A DNA stretch of 64,000 bases. Source: Veillonella rodentium. GTDB lineage: Bacteria > Bacillota > Negativicutes > Veillonellales > Veillonellaceae. Position numbers and translations under genes: made by a program. The notes beneath the pieces are model-generated. The model did no database searches and was not told the origin of the DNA. It saw nothing but the letters and a program-made list of their open reading frames with translations. Where the stretch lies: contig NZ_LT906470.1 in NCBI RefSeq assembly GCF_900187285.1, positions 107,501 to 171,500 of the forward strand, in the 5' to 3' direction. Of this stretch, positions 17,240 through 27,539 are shown in pieces. How positions within the stretch are numbered: position 1 is the stretch's first letter; each line of letters starts with the position of its first letter.

Positions 17240-18667
17240 ATGAATAAACAGTGGGTTAGTCCCCCGTTATTAGTACAGGCCTTAATGATTATCGTCGATT
17301 ATATTGCTATTGTATGTGGCATTATTTCCGCATATAATATCAGAACCGCATTGCCGTTCTGGAATGGTGCTAATAGTTTACATGTAGATTTTTTCTATGG
17401 ATATGTTATTACCCCTATAGTGTTTATTATCGTGCTGTTATTAAACAGTGCATATAATATGGATAAGGCCTATTGGGATAAGATTAAAATTATATTTCGG
17501 TCCATAACAATCGGTATAGTTGTATCCATCGTTCTGATGTATGCGGGGCATATTATCGACAATGTATCCCGTTTATTTGTCGGCTTATCTTATATATTTA
17601 TACTGTTATATGTTATCGTTTTACGATATATATTAGTACAAATATTGATAAAGCTGAAATTATTATATATTCCGATTTTATTGGTCGGAGCGGGAAAAAC
17701 GGCGGAATTAGTTGATCGATATCATGACAGAATGCTTATTAATTACTATAAAATTATCGGCTTTGTGGACGATAATCCGAAGTCCTCATTATTAGCGCAA
17801 AAGTATCCGCGTTTGGGCGGCTTTAATGACGTGGAGGCCGTCATTAAAAGATATAACGTATCCACTGTATTGGTGTGTGCTCCCGGTCTTGAATCAAAAA
17901 AATTAGTGTCCTTAATTAACCGCTTACAGCTGCTTGTAAAAAGGGTTTCCTTCGTACCGGAGCTGTTCGGATTGCCGGCCAGCAATATTTCGGCTCGCGG
18001 CATGATGGAGGAACAGGCCGTCGTATTGCGGGTGCAGAACAATTTAGCGCGTAAGTCCAACCGCATCATGAAACGCATCTTTGATATCGTGGCTACCGTC
18101 TGCGGCGGTATCTTGATCTTGCCGATTATCGCTGTCGTGGCGGTGTTGATTTATCTCGACTCTCCGGGACCTATCGTGTTCGGCCATAAACGGGTCGGTC
18201 AGGGCGGCAAGGAATTTTTCTGCTATAAATTCAGATCCATGGTTCCCAATGCGCAGGAAGCGTTGGAAATTTATTTAAAAGAACATCCGGAAGCTCGCGA
18301 AGAATGGGAACGGGACTTCAAGTTAAAGGATGATCCGCGGGTTACAAGAATCGGAAAATTCCTGCGCAAGACCAGCCTCGATGAACTGCCGCAGCTATGG
18401 AATGTCCTCATGGGCGATATGAGCCTTGTGGGACCGCGTCCTATCGTTCGAGATGAAATCGTAAAATACGGCGATTATATCAATGATTTCTATCTTGTAC
18501 CGCCCGGCATTACCGGTGTGTGGCAGGTCAGCGGTCGCAGTGATACCACCTATGAAGAACGGGTGTTAATGGACTCCTGGTATGTGCATAACTGGTCCGT
18601 GTGGATTGATATTGTATATTTGATAAAAACGGTATTGGCCGTTGTGAAGGGAAAGGGAGCGTATTAA
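17240..18667 (+). CDS. Polyprenyl-phosphate sugar-1-phosphate transferase (WbaP/CpsE class), initiating enzyme
   Basis: A 475-aa polytopic membrane protein. The N-terminal half has four to five membrane helices and a CoA-binding-like domain ([23 protein letters not shown]). The C-terminal half is the catalytic bacterial sugar transferase domain ([62 protein letters not shown]). It moves a hexose-1-phosphate to undecaprenyl phosphate and starts the repeat unit. The ATG at 17240 follows GAGAGGA; an upstream in-frame ATG at 17171 is less likely. The stop overlaps the next start (TAATG). Confidence 0.92.
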   Translation: MNKQWVSPPLLVQALMIIVDYIAIVCGIISAYNIRTALPFWNGANSLHVDFFYGYVITPIVFIIVLLLNSAYNMDKAYWDKIKIIFRSITIGIVVSIVLMYAGHIIDNVSRLFVGLSYIFILLYVIVLRYILVQILIKLKLLYIPILLVGAGKTAELVDRYHDRMLINYYKIIGFVDDNPKSSLLAQKYPRLGGFNDVEAVIKRYNVSTVLVCAPGLESKKLVSLINRLQLLVKRVSFVPELFGLPASNISARGMMEEQAVVLRVQNNLARKSNRIMKRIFDIVATVCGGILILPIIAVVAVLIYLDSPGPIVFGHKRVGQGGKEFFCYKFRSMVPNAQEALEIYLKEHPEAREEWERDFKLKDDPRVTRIGKFLRKTSLDELPQLWNVLMGDMSLVGPRPIVRDEIVKYGDYINDFYLVPPGITGVWQVSGRSDTTYEERVLMDSWYVHNWSVWIDIVYLIKTVLAVVKGKGAY

Positions 18668-19764
18668 TGATATACGATTATTTAGTTGTAGGGGCGGGCC
18701 CGTTCGGTGCCGTATTTGCTCATGAGGCGCACAAGCGCGGTAAATCCGTTCTCGTCATCGATCGACGTCATCATGTGGCGGGTAATTTATATTGTGAAAG
18801 CAAGGATGATGTCAATATTCATGTATATGGTGCCCATATTTTTCATACATCGATGAAGCATGTGTGGGAGTATGTGAACCGGTTTGCCGAATTCAATCAC
18901 TATGTGAACAGTCCGGTAGCGAATTATAAGGGCGAGATGTACAATTTGCCGTTCAACATGAATACATTCTCCAAGATGTGGAACATACGCACGCCGAAAG
19001 AGGCGGAGGCGATCATTACGGAGCAATGTCAGGTAATTACGGGCGAGCCGAAGAACCTTGAGGAGCAGGCAATCAGCCTTGTTGGTACGGATATTTATGA
19101 AAAGCTTATCAAGGGCTATACGGAGAAACAATGGGGCCGTAAATGCACGGAACTGCCTGCTTTCATCATTAAACGATTACCTGTGCGTTATACATACGAT
19201 AATAACTATTTTAATGATCGCTTCCAAGGTATTCCTATGGGCGGTTATACGAAGATGATTGAGCGTATGCTGGACGGTATCGAGGTGCGATTGGGCGTAG
19301 ATTTCCTTACGCATCGCGATGAATATGAAAGCATAGCGAAAAAGATTATTTATACGGGCCCTATCGATGAATATTTCGAGTATTCTGAAGGAATATTGGA
19401 ATACAGAGGTCTTCATTTTGAAACAGAGCGTCTCGAAGAAGAAAACCATCAAGGTGTGGCCGTTGTGAACTATACGGAAGCGGATATCCCGTATACCCGT
19501 ATCATCGAGCATAAGCACTTTGAATTCGGTACGCAGCCCGTTACCTATGTGACGAAAGAATATCCGAAAGACTGGAAAATAGGTGAAGAAGCGTATTATC
19601 CCGTAAATGATGTAAAGAATTTGGATTTATACGCCAAGTACGTAAAAAAAGCCGAAGCGGAGACGAAGGTAATCTTCGGAGGCCGCTTAGGGGAATATAA
19701 ATATTACGATATGGATAAGGTCATTGCGAGTGCGTTGGCACTGGTTGAAAGAGAATTGGTTTAA
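18667..19764 (+). CDS. glf: UDP-galactopyranose mutase
   Basis: A 365-aa flavoenzyme with the N-terminal FAD-binding motif GAGPFGAVFAHEA, the HxYGAHIFHT segment and PVTYVTKEYP typical of Glf. It converts UDP-galactopyranose to UDP-galactofuranose, so the polysaccharide is expected to contain galactofuranose. It is translationally coupled to the initiating transferase (overlap of one base, GGGAG upstream). The length is normal for the family. Confidence 0.95.
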   Translation: MIYDYLVVGAGPFGAVFAHEAHKRGKSVLVIDRRHHVAGNLYCESKDDVNIHVYGAHIFHTSMKHVWEYVNRFAEFNHYVNSPVANYKGEMYNLPFNMNTFSKMWNIRTPKEAEAIITEQCQVITGEPKNLEEQAISLVGTDIYEKLIKGYTEKQWGRKCTELPAFIIKRLPVRYTYDNNYFNDRFQGIPMGGYTKMIERMLDGIEVRLGVDFLTHRDEYESIAKKIIYTGPIDEYFEYSEGILEYRGLHFETERLEEENHQGVAVVNYTEADIPYTRIIEHKHFEFGTQPVTYVTKEYPKDWKIGEEAYYPVNDVKNLDLYAKYVKKAEAETKVIFGGRLGEYKYYDMDKVIASALALVERELV

Positions 19765-19897
19765 TTATCTTTTTACAGGTTACAAATATATTTGATGTAT
19801 TACATTAATTTGTAAATTGTGAGTTGTAGTTGTCTTGATATGCTGTAACTGTTGAACGTGTGTAAGAAAATATATAGTGTGTGTAAGGAGCACAACA

Positions 19898-20671
19898 GTG
19901 AATATAAAAATTTTAGTAGCCACTCATAAGCAATATTGGATGCCGACAGATTCTGTCTATATGCCAATCCATGTGGGGAGAGCGGGCAAATCTGACATTG
20001 GTTATATTGGAGATCATACGGGGGACAATATCTCCGAGAAAAACGCAAATTACTGCGAGTTGACGGGTTTATATTGGGCATGGAAGAATCTTGAGGCGGA
20101 TTATATCGGTCTTGTTCATTACAGACGATATTTTACGCGTAAAGAGGTGCGTTCTGTAGAGGATAAAAAGAACCAGATCCTCACCGGCGAGGAATGGGAA
20201 ACATTGCTTTCACAATACCCTGTGGTGGTAGCGGATAAGCGCAAATATTATATTGAAACGAACAGGTCTCATTACAACAATGCTCATCATAGTGAAGGCC
20301 TTGATGTGGCGGAGCAGATCATCGCTGAGCGATATCCTGAATACAGTGCCGCTTTCACGACGGTCTGCAATCGTACATGGGCGCATATGTTCAATATGTT
20401 TGTGATGCGTCGGGATTTGTATAATCAGTATTGTGAATGGATGTTCTCCATATTGGCTGAGCTGGAAATGCGCGTGGATATTTCCGGTTATGATGCGTAC
20501 GAATCGCGTATTTACGGATTTGTCAGCGAAATTCTGCTCGATGTGTGGCTCGAAGCGAATCGCATTGAGTATAAGGAACAAAATGTATCCTTTATGGAGC
20601 CGCAGAACTGGGTGAAAAAAGGAAGTGCTTTTTTGTTTAGGAAGATTGGCTGGAAAAATAAAAATCGTTAA
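19898..20671 (+). CDS. DUF4422 family putative glycosyltransferase
   Basis: A 257-aa protein with the DUF4422 features: N-terminal KILVATHK, GDNISEKNANYCELTGLYWAWKN, then YIGLVHYRRYF, and a central TWAHMFNMFVM. Such proteins sit in capsule and O-antigen loci and are regarded as glycosyltransferases, often next to glf. A GTG start at 19898 is chosen because TAAGGAG is seven bases upstream. About 130 bases without a gene separate it from glf. Confidence 0.82.
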   Translation: MNIKILVATHKQYWMPTDSVYMPIHVGRAGKSDIGYIGDHTGDNISEKNANYCELTGLYWAWKNLEADYIGLVHYRRYFTRKEVRSVEDKKNQILTGEEWETLLSQYPVVVADKRKYYIETNRSHYNNAHHSEGLDVAEQIIAERYPEYSAAFTTVCNRTWAHMFNMFVMRRDLYNQYCEWMFSILAELEMRVDISGYDAYESRIYGFVSEILLDVWLEANRIEYKEQNVSFMEPQNWVKKGSAFLFRKIGWKNKNR

Positions 20672-20717
20672 TGTTATAGAAGAGTTAAAATATGTAAATA
20701 ATAGATAGGATTTATGT

Positions 20718-21527
20718 ATGACACGATTAAGCTTGCAGGAAATTCAACAGGAAGAATTAAATTTACTGCTGCAATTTCAGGAGTTTTGTAAAAAAAATAA
20801 TTTGATATATTATTTGTGTGGTGGAACGCTGTTAGGTGCAGTAAGACATAAAGGCTTTATCCCTTGGGATGATGATATTGATGTATCTATGCCGCGTCCT
20901 GACTATGATAGAATGATTCAGATTGTTCGAAATAAAGAGACCGATTTACAAATTAGGGCGTTTGAACTTGGCGATTTCGAGTTCCCTTATGCAAAGCTTA
21001 TTAATCCTAATTTAGAAATAAAGTTAGAGTACTCAACAAGTAAGGCGGCTTATCTTTGGTTGGATATTTTTCCTATTGATGGGTTGCCGGATTCTTTAAA
21101 AGAAACGGAAGTTCTTTATAAGAAGGTACATTATTTGTTAATGTTGTTGAAAATAACTAAAGCAAAACTTGGTACAGGAAAATCTTTCTTTAAGAAAATA
21201 ATTAAACTAGTTATACAACCTTTACTTAAACTATATGGTGAGAAACGATTAGCGAATCATCTTAAATCTTTAGCATTGGCTAGTCCTTATGTAGATGCAA
21301 AATGGGTCGGTGGAGTTACTTGGGGATTGAATGGAATAGGAGAAAGAGTACCTAAGAACGAATTTGAGAAGACTGTGCTTCTTGAGTTTGAGGGAGTACA
21401 ATTACCTACTTTTTCATGTTGGGAAACGTATCTACAGGGAATGTATGGTGATTATATGAAATTACCACCCGAGGAAAAACGATTTACTCATGAAATGAAA
21501 GTATATAGAGTTGGTACAAATAAGTAG
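20718..21527 (+). CDS. LicD family phosphotransferase
   Basis: A 269-aa LicD/fukutin-related protein with the nucleotidyltransferase-like core GGTLLGAVRHKGFIPWDDDI followed by VSMPRPDYDRM. Members transfer phosphocholine or polyol-phosphate groups from CDP donors to glycans. The gene directly precedes a CDP-polyol cassette (21575-23978), so transfer of a pentitol phosphate is the likely job. From here to about 31100 the DNA is clearly more AT-rich than the flanking core genes, typical of an exchangeable polysaccharide locus. Confidence 0.85.
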   Translation: MTRLSLQEIQQEELNLLLQFQEFCKKNNLIYYLCGGTLLGAVRHKGFIPWDDDIDVSMPRPDYDRMIQIVRNKETDLQIRAFELGDFEFPYAKLINPNLEIKLEYSTSKAAYLWLDIFPIDGLPDSLKETEVLYKKVHYLLMLLKITKAKLGTGKSFFKKIIKLVIQPLLKLYGEKRLANHLKSLALASPYVDAKWVGGVTWGLNGIGERVPKNEFEKTVLLEFEGVQLPTFSCWETYLQGMYGDYMKLPPEEKRFTHEMKVYRVGTNK

Positions 21528-21574
21528 TCTGCTTTCGGAGATTGATAAAGCGGTATATATGTAGGAGTGCTATA

Positions 21575-22273
21575 ATGAATATAGTATTGTTGATTGCAGG
21601 TGGTGTGGGAAGTCGTTTTGGGGCTAATATTCCTAAGCAATTTGTAGAAATTAATAATAAGCCAATTATTGCTTATACGTTGGAAACGTTTCAAAAAGCT
21701 ATTGAGATTGATCAAATTATAGTTGTTTCTGTAGCTGGATGGGAAGATTATATAGAAAGATTAAAAGATACTTTTTCTATTACAAAGCTCACTCATATTA
21801 TTACAGGTGGTAGTTCTCGTTTTGAATCAATTTATAAAGGCTTAATTTCGCTTGAAGATATTGCTGATAAATCAGACCTTATATTGATTCATGATGCTGT
21901 ACGTCCTTGTGTGACAACCAATCAAATTAATAGTAGTCTTAGAGTGGCAAAGGTTCAGGGGGCAGCTCTTGCGGTAGCATCCTGTTATGATACTATGTTT
22001 GTTAGTCGTAATGGAACGATTATTGATGATGTGTTTCCTAGAGAGGAACTTTTCAAAGGGCAAACACCGGAATCAATTCAATATGGTATTGCATATAATG
22101 CATATAAAGAAGCTGAGCAAAAAGGGCTTTATATTGATTCACCAACAAGTTTATTGCTGAAATTAAATATTCCAGTGGGGTTATCTTTAGGTTCACAGGA
22201 GAATCTTAAGATTACTACAATGGAAGATATAGCTCTTTTTAAGACTATTATTGAAGAGGGAGGAAATGAATGA
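21575..22273 (+). CDS. IspD/TarI-type cytidylyltransferase
   Basis: A 232-aa protein with the cytidylyltransferase N terminus LLIAGGVGSRFGANIPKQF, the central HDAVRPCV and the late TPESIQYG segment. By fold it could be IspD, but its place between LicD and a polyol-type dehydrogenase suggests the TarI role of making a CDP-pentitol. The start at 21575 has AGGAG seven bases upstream. It ends in the overlapping ATGA start of the dehydrogenase. Confidence 0.85.
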   Translation: MNIVLLIAGGVGSRFGANIPKQFVEINNKPIIAYTLETFQKAIEIDQIIVVSVAGWEDYIERLKDTFSITKLTHIITGGSSRFESIYKGLISLEDIADKSDLILIHDAVRPCVTTNQINSSLRVAKVQGAALAVASCYDTMFVSRNGTIIDDVFPREELFKGQTPESIQYGIAYNAYKEAEQKGLYIDSPTSLLLKLNIPVGLSLGSQENLKITTMEDIALFKTIIEEGGNE

Positions 22274-23298
22274 AAGCATTAGTGCTTCATGGGATTGGTG
22301 ATTTACGTTATGATGATGTAGAATTATCAAAACGATTAGATGATGAAGTAACGGTACATATACAGGCAGCGGGAATTTGCGGTAGTGATGTCCCGCGAGT
22401 ATTTGAGAAAGGAACCTATACTTTCCCTACTATTCCAGGACACGAGTTTTCCGGTATTATTACAGATGCTAATGATAAATTATTAGTTGGTAAAAAGGTT
22501 GCTGTTTTTCCACTCATTCCTTGCGGAAAATGCCAATCGTGTTCGATTGGTAAATATGAGTTGTGTAATCACTATGATTATTATGGCTCTCGTCGTGATG
22601 GTGGTTTTGCTGAATATTTGCAAGTGAAGCTTGATAATATCGTGGTAGTTCCTGATGATATGGATCTTCGGCATGCTGCAATGGCAGAGCCCTGTGCTGT
22701 AGCTCTTCACGCCATTCGTCAAGCAGGACTTAAAGGTTTTGAACGGGTAGCAATTTGGGGAATTGGACCTATTGGGCTTTTAGTGGCTATGTGGTTAAAG
22801 CGGTTTGGAGTTAAACAAATTATTCTCGTTGCAAGAGATCAAAAAAAGTTAGATTTTGCACAATCTCTAGGTTTTACAGATTTAATTAATAGTAATACGA
22901 AAAACGTAGTTAATGCGATTCAAGAAATAACAGATAATGAAGGTGTTCATGTTTGTATTGAAGGCACTGGTGCAAGTCAACCATTAGCTGAAGCGTTACA
23001 ATCTATTGCAAGGGAAGGCACGTTATTAACTATGGGAAATCCTGCTGGTAAGATTGAGTTAGCACAAGCCGATTACTGGTGTATTTTACGTAAACAACTG
23101 AAGCTGATTGGTACATGGAATAGTAGCCATAATTTGGTTCAAGATGATTGGAAAGATGCTATCTATGCAATGTACACAAAAGCCATAGATGTAGAGCCTT
23201 TAATTAGTCATGAATATAAATTACAAAATTATGTAGAGGCTTTTGAGTCGATAAAAGATAAGCAGATTCATACATGTAAAGTTATGTTTGTGAATTAA
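22270..23298 (+). CDS. Zinc-dependent medium-chain dehydrogenase (TarJ-like)
   Basis: A 342-aa MDR-family enzyme with catalytic zinc residues in CGSDVPR and the PGHEFSG His-Glu, the structural-zinc Cys cluster (CGKCQSCSIGKYELCN) and a Rossmann motif (WGIGPIGLLVAM). It resembles galactitol-1-phosphate 5-dehydrogenase and TarJ enzymes, which reduce pentulose 5-phosphates to pentitol 5-phosphates. It overlaps the cytidylyltransferase by four bases, and the GGGAGG RBS is inside that gene. Together they imply pentulose-5-P to CDP-pentitol. Confidence 0.85.
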   Translation: MKALVLHGIGDLRYDDVELSKRLDDEVTVHIQAAGICGSDVPRVFEKGTYTFPTIPGHEFSGIITDANDKLLVGKKVAVFPLIPCGKCQSCSIGKYELCNHYDYYGSRRDGGFAEYLQVKLDNIVVVPDDMDLRHAAMAEPCAVALHAIRQAGLKGFERVAIWGIGPIGLLVAMWLKRFGVKQIILVARDQKKLDFAQSLGFTDLINSNTKNVVNAIQEITDNEGVHVCIEGTGASQPLAEALQSIAREGTLLTMGNPAGKIELAQADYWCILRKQLKLIGTWNSSHNLVQDDWKDAIYAMYTKAIDVEPLISHEYKLQNYVEAFESIKDKQIHTCKVMFVN

Positions 23299-23309
23299 TA
23301 GGAGAAATT

Positions 23310-23978
23310 ATGCTAGAAAGTAAAATCTCTGCATCACTTATGTGTGCTAATTTATTGACTATTGAAAAAGATGTTCGTGAATTAGAAGCGGCTGGTGTAG
23401 ATTATATGCATATTGATATTATGGATGGTTTATTTGTCCCTAATATTATGCTGAATAATTTATTTATTGAAGCGGTTCGCTCAATAACAAAACTACCATT
23501 TGACATTCATTTAATGGTTATGAATCCGGAAACAAAATTAGATTGGTTTGATATTCGAGAAGGAGATTTTGTATCTATTCATTATGAATCAACATCTAAT
23601 GTATTAGGGAGTTTACAATTAATTGAAGAAAAAGGTGCTAAGGCGGCTGTTGCGCTTAGTCCAGCAACTCCAATTGAAATATTGAGTTATTTATTAAAAA
23701 ATTTATCTATGGTAAATATTATGGCTGTAAATCCGGGATTTGCAGGTCGTACGATGGTACCCATGACATTACAAAAGCTAACAGATACTCGTAAATTTTT
23801 GGATGCACGAGGGTATCATCATATATCTATAGAAGTTGATGGGAATGTTTCACCAGAGAATGCCCCATTAATGCGTCAAGCTGGTGCAGATATGTTTGTT
23901 GGGGGATCCTCTGGTTTATTTTGTAAGGATACTTCCATCAATACAAATGTAGAGCTATTTAGAAAATTGATATTATAG
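23310..23978 (+). CDS. Ribulose-phosphate 3-epimerase family protein
   Basis: A 222-aa TIM-barrel protein with the epimerase signatures: SASLMCANLL, the metal-binding MHIDIMDGLFVPN, DIHLMV, MAVNPGFAGR, and IEVDGNVSPENA through GGSSGLF. It interconverts D-ribulose-5-P and D-xylulose-5-P or a related pair. Inside this cassette it may supply xylulose-5-P rather than ribulose-5-P to the reductase. The housekeeping Rpe is presumably elsewhere. RBS AGGAG upstream. Confidence 0.88.
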   Translation: MLESKISASLMCANLLTIEKDVRELEAAGVDYMHIDIMDGLFVPNIMLNNLFIEAVRSITKLPFDIHLMVMNPETKLDWFDIREGDFVSIHYESTSNVLGSLQLIEEKGAKAAVALSPATPIEILSYLLKNLSMVNIMAVNPGFAGRTMVPMTLQKLTDTRKFLDARGYHHISIEVDGNVSPENAPLMRQAGADMFVGGSSGLFCKDTSINTNVELFRKLIL

Positions 23979-24008
23979 TATGTAGATAATAAAGGAGCGC
24001 ATGCTTTT

Positions 24009-25352
24009 ATGGAAGCAAAAACTATTGAATATAGCATTTTAAAAGATATTGTTAAAGAAAAATGGAAACGATTTTTATTATTTGGCATTATTATGTTAGC
24101 AATAAGTCTTATCATTGCATTTACTATCCCTAAACAATATACATCAAATGTTATGTTTCAGGTAAAACCTCGAGGTTCTGCTCAAGTAGCTGGTAATAGC
24201 GCATTAGCCGCTTTGGTGGGTTTTAATGGTGGTGATTCGTCACTTACATATATGTCTATTTTAAAGAGTAGTCGTGTTTTAGAGCCGGTTATTCAAAAAT
24301 TGGATATTCCAGATGAAGATAAAGAACAAATGACTGCTGATATATTTGCTAAAAAATATTTAACAGTGGATAATCCTCGTGGTACGGATATTTTAACTTT
24401 CAGTATAGAAGCGGATTCTCCTGAAGAAGCTCAAACTATTGCTCAGAATGTAACTGAGTCATTTCAATTAGCATTAAGTGATTTGAGTGGAACACAAGAT
24501 TCGGGAATTGTTAAACTATTGAGTCAAAAAACTGATGCTGCAAAAAAAGATTTAGAGCAAAAAATTCAAGCTTTAGAAAAATATAAGCAGGAAAGTGGTG
24601 TATATGCACCATCAGATCAAGAAAAAATGTTACTAGAAAAATCTGCAGGCTATGATAAAGCTAAAGCAGATGCGGAAGTACAATTAAACACTAACTCAGC
24701 AATTGTTAGTAATATGGAATCTCAATTATCGGATCAAAATGCTAAAGTGCTAGAATCTAAAATGGCGGATAATCCGGAAATTCAGGAAATTAGAAACAAG
24801 TTATTGAATGCAAATCAAAACTTAGCAGCATTACGATTTAAATTTACCGATACATATCCAGAGGTTATAAAGGCTCAGGAAAATGTAAACTATTTAAATC
24901 AACAATTAGATACGACTGTTAGTAAGGCGGTACGATCTGAAAATGTATCGTTAAGTGCGGCTCAGGCAGAAATCCTCAAAAAAAGAATTGTAGCTAAAAG
25001 CAATGCAGATGCAGCGCAGGCAAGTATTGAAACACTAAAAACATTGGCTGAACAGAATAAGCTGTTAACAAATGAGTTTTCTACTAAATCAATTAAGTTT
25101 TTTAAACTTGAAAGAGATGTGAATATAGCTAAGGAAACTTATACAACTCTTGTTAAAACTACTGAATCTCTAAAAATGAAAGAAAACCTTGATAGCATGG
25201 ATGTGCGTATTGTTGATAAAGCATCACTTCCTATTAAACATTCCTGGCCAAAACGAGCTCTTATTGTTCTGGTTGGAGGTTTAATTTATGCTTTGATTAT
25301 TATAGGCTACTTATATATCGGATACTCCAGACGAGTTAAGCAGGTGATATAG
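24009..25352 (+). CDS. Wzz-type chain-length/export regulator without kinase domain
   Basis: A 447-aa protein with two membrane helices (about 21-41 and 420-440) flanking a periplasmic Wzz domain with a long coiled coil (about 165-385). The final helix is preceded by the PxxP-type ASLPIKHSWPKRA. It sets polysaccharide chain length. It has no C-terminal BY-kinase domain and no separate kinase is seen in the window. AAGGAG is 11 bases before the ATG, slightly long. Confidence 0.85.
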   Translation: MEAKTIEYSILKDIVKEKWKRFLLFGIIMLAISLIIAFTIPKQYTSNVMFQVKPRGSAQVAGNSALAALVGFNGGDSSLTYMSILKSSRVLEPVIQKLDIPDEDKEQMTADIFAKKYLTVDNPRGTDILTFSIEADSPEEAQTIAQNVTESFQLALSDLSGTQDSGIVKLLSQKTDAAKKDLEQKIQALEKYKQESGVYAPSDQEKMLLEKSAGYDKAKADAEVQLNTNSAIVSNMESQLSDQNAKVLESKMADNPEIQEIRNKLLNANQNLAALRFKFTDTYPEVIKAQENVNYLNQQLDTTVSKAVRSENVSLSAAQAEILKKRIVAKSNADAAQASIETLKTLAEQNKLLTNEFSTKSIKFFKLERDVNIAKETYTTLVKTTESLKMKENLDSMDVRIVDKASLPIKHSWPKRALIVLVGGLIYALIIIGYLYIGYSRRVKQVI

Positions 25353-26474
25353 ATGCTGTTTTGGATAGGATTAACGATCCTTACATTAGGGACAATCGTT
25401 TTCTATAAAGCTATTCCTCAAACATATAATAAAAGTATACCTATTTTATTATTTATAGTACTGACTTTTCTAGGGATGTTTCGCTATCAAATCGGGACAG
25501 ATTATGATTGGTATTCATTGCTCTTTTATACGGCTAAAGTCGGTGACATATATCCTGAGTTAAGTTTTATACTTTTTGTAGATTTTTTACGAAGCAATGG
25601 ATTTTCTTTTCAGGTGATGTTTATTATCTATGAAGTTTTAATCATGGCGTTTTTATGGTTAGGACTGAGGTACTATGAACGTAATAACTATGAAATAATT
25701 CTTTTGGCTTTAATATTTTTCTTTTTAAGTCAATATATGGGGACATTAAATGGGATCCGTCAAGAATTAGCTATGTTGATTATTTTTTGGGGCTATAAAT
25801 ATTGTTTGAAGCGTCGACTTTTACCCTATATATTAGTTGTTTTGGTGGCCTTTTTTATCCATAATAGTGCAGTTATTGCAATATTACTCTATTTTGTCCC
25901 TAGAAAATTATATCAATGGTATTGGTACGTTATAGCCTTTGCTATTTCCTTAGTTATCTGGAAATTAAATATCATGGCAAATATTGTTATCAAATTAGGT
26001 AGCATATTATTAGGGGATATTTGGTATATGGTATATTTGACCGATAAAGATGCGGCTGGTAATATGACCGGACTTTATTTGATATATCAATTGGGTGTTA
26101 TTTTAATTGCTAGATTGGCAATTAAAGATCTTAATCCTAAATATGCTCAAATGCTTAACTGTTGCTTCTTTGGCTTGCTAGGGCACTTTATATTTGCTTT
26201 TTCGTTGCCAATAGTACGAACCACTGCATATTTTGAGTTTTTTACAATTATTATTTGGGCATTATGTGTAATGTATTTAAATAATAAGATTATAATAAAA
26301 ACGACAAAATATAGATATTTACTTCCTTTAGGTTATTTACTTCTTGTTTTGCCTACGTTTATATTCCTCAGAGGATTGGATAATACGCCACAAAATTATT
26401 ATGTACATTGGCGAAATACAAATCCGTCTAGCATGAATATTAATTATAGTTTTAACTTTAAAATCTTTGATTAG
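25353..26474 (+). CDS. EpsG/Wzy-type polysaccharide polymerase
   Basis: A 373-aa protein with about ten membrane helices. Family features are FRYQIGTDYDWYS near residue 50, NGIRQELAMLIIFWG and FFIHNSA, typical of EpsG-family polymerases. It would polymerise lipid-linked repeat units in the periplasm. The ATG follows the Wzz stop with no gap, so the two are coupled. Being locus-specific, it is expected to vary between strains. Confidence 0.8.
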   Translation: MLFWIGLTILTLGTIVFYKAIPQTYNKSIPILLFIVLTFLGMFRYQIGTDYDWYSLLFYTAKVGDIYPELSFILFVDFLRSNGFSFQVMFIIYEVLIMAFLWLGLRYYERNNYEIILLALIFFFLSQYMGTLNGIRQELAMLIIFWGYKYCLKRRLLPYILVVLVAFFIHNSAVIAILLYFVPRKLYQWYWYVIAFAISLVIWKLNIMANIVIKLGSILLGDIWYMVYLTDKDAAGNMTGLYLIYQLGVILIARLAIKDLNPKYAQMLNCCFFGLLGHFIFAFSLPIVRTTAYFEFFTIIIWALCVMYLNNKIIIKTTKYRYLLPLGYLLLVLPTFIFLRGLDNTPQNYYVHWRNTNPSSMNINYSFNFKIFD

Positions 26475-26498
26475 TGGGTTAGTGAAAGTGAGACATCC

Positions 26499-27494
26499 AT
26501 GAATGGAGATAATCCTTTAGTAAGTATTATCATTCCGGTATATAATGGTGAGAATTATATCGAAGAATGCATTAACAGTGTACGAAAACAAACCTATACA
26601 AAAACTGAGATTGTTATTATTAATGATGGCAGTACAGATTTGACAGAGTCAATTTGTAAGCGCTTTGTTGGAGATAATATTATTTTATTTTCTACATCTA
26701 ATCAAGGTGTTAGTAGTGCTAGAAACAAAGGGCTTGATATTGCGACAGGTGAATTTATTTTATTTGTTGATGCTGATGACATTATAGATGCTACTTATGT
26801 GGAGAACTTATTATTACATCATAAAGAGGCGGATTTAGTTGTAGGTAGTATTGAGATTATAAATCGAGATACAAAACAAATTAAAACTACACTGAAAGAT
26901 GCAATGAATATTCCTCTATGTGGAAGCTTTGGGGATTATTATTCCCTATTGCAACCTAATCTTTTAGGACCGGTAGCAAAATTATATAGACGGGATATTT
27001 TAAATAAATATAATATACGTTTTCCTGTGGAGTATAGTTTAGCGGAAGATCAAATATTTAACTTTCAATATTATAAGTATATAGATGCTTATTATTATGA
27101 AAGTGCTGCAGTATATCAAGTGATTGATAGAAATGAATCTTCGTTGTCAAAGTTACGTAATTTAAAAGCTTTTGAGGGTAGTGTTGAAAACTTAAAAGTT
27201 GCATATAATTTTTATCATAGCCGACAGATAAAAAATCAAAAGTATATGTATATCACACATGCATTGGCATTGATTAATAAATATTCCTATATAGTTGATC
27301 AGAAAAATATAAATATAGAATATAATACTTGGTTAAAGTATAGAGAAAGAGTTAATAAGATCCTTTCATGTGTGCCTATAACTTTTTATGTGAGTAGACG
27401 GTTAGGGCTTATTAAAAATATAGCTTGGAACAGCATTGTTTTATTAGGGCCGACTCTTTTGATGATATATTGTAGATTAAAAAATAAACAGTAG
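26499..27494 (+). CDS. Family 2 glycosyltransferase
   Basis: A 331-aa GT-A glycosyltransferase with VSIIIPVYNGENYI at the N terminus, the NDGSTD nucleotide loop, ARNKGLDIATGEF and the metal-binding LFVDADD (about residue 88). A downstream LAEDQIFNF supplies the usual catalytic ED. It adds a sugar to the repeat unit at the cytoplasmic face. The donor is unknown. The RBS is weak (GTGAG). Confidence 0.88.
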   Translation: MNGDNPLVSIIIPVYNGENYIEECINSVRKQTYTKTEIVIINDGSTDLTESICKRFVGDNIILFSTSNQGVSSARNKGLDIATGEFILFVDADDIIDATYVENLLLHHKEADLVVGSIEIINRDTKQIKTTLKDAMNIPLCGSFGDYYSLLQPNLLGPVAKLYRRDILNKYNIRFPVEYSLAEDQIFNFQYYKYIDAYYYESAAVYQVIDRNESSLSKLRNLKAFEGSVENLKVAYNFYHSRQIKNQKYMYITHALALINKYSYIVDQKNINIEYNTWLKYRERVNKILSCVPITFYVSRRLGLIKNIAWNSIVLLGPTLLMIYCRLKNKQ

Positions 27495-27539
27495 AATTAT
27501 CCGGAGATGATTAACAAAAGTGTTGGCAAGGAGTTACTT

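Noticed and set aside
21575-22273. Housekeeping IspD of the MEP pathway, which with the DXS-like gene nearby would suggest an isoprenoid cluster
   Set aside because: The immediate neighbours are LicD, a polyol-type dehydrogenase and an epimerase, and no other MEP genes are present. A CDP-pentitol role fits better.
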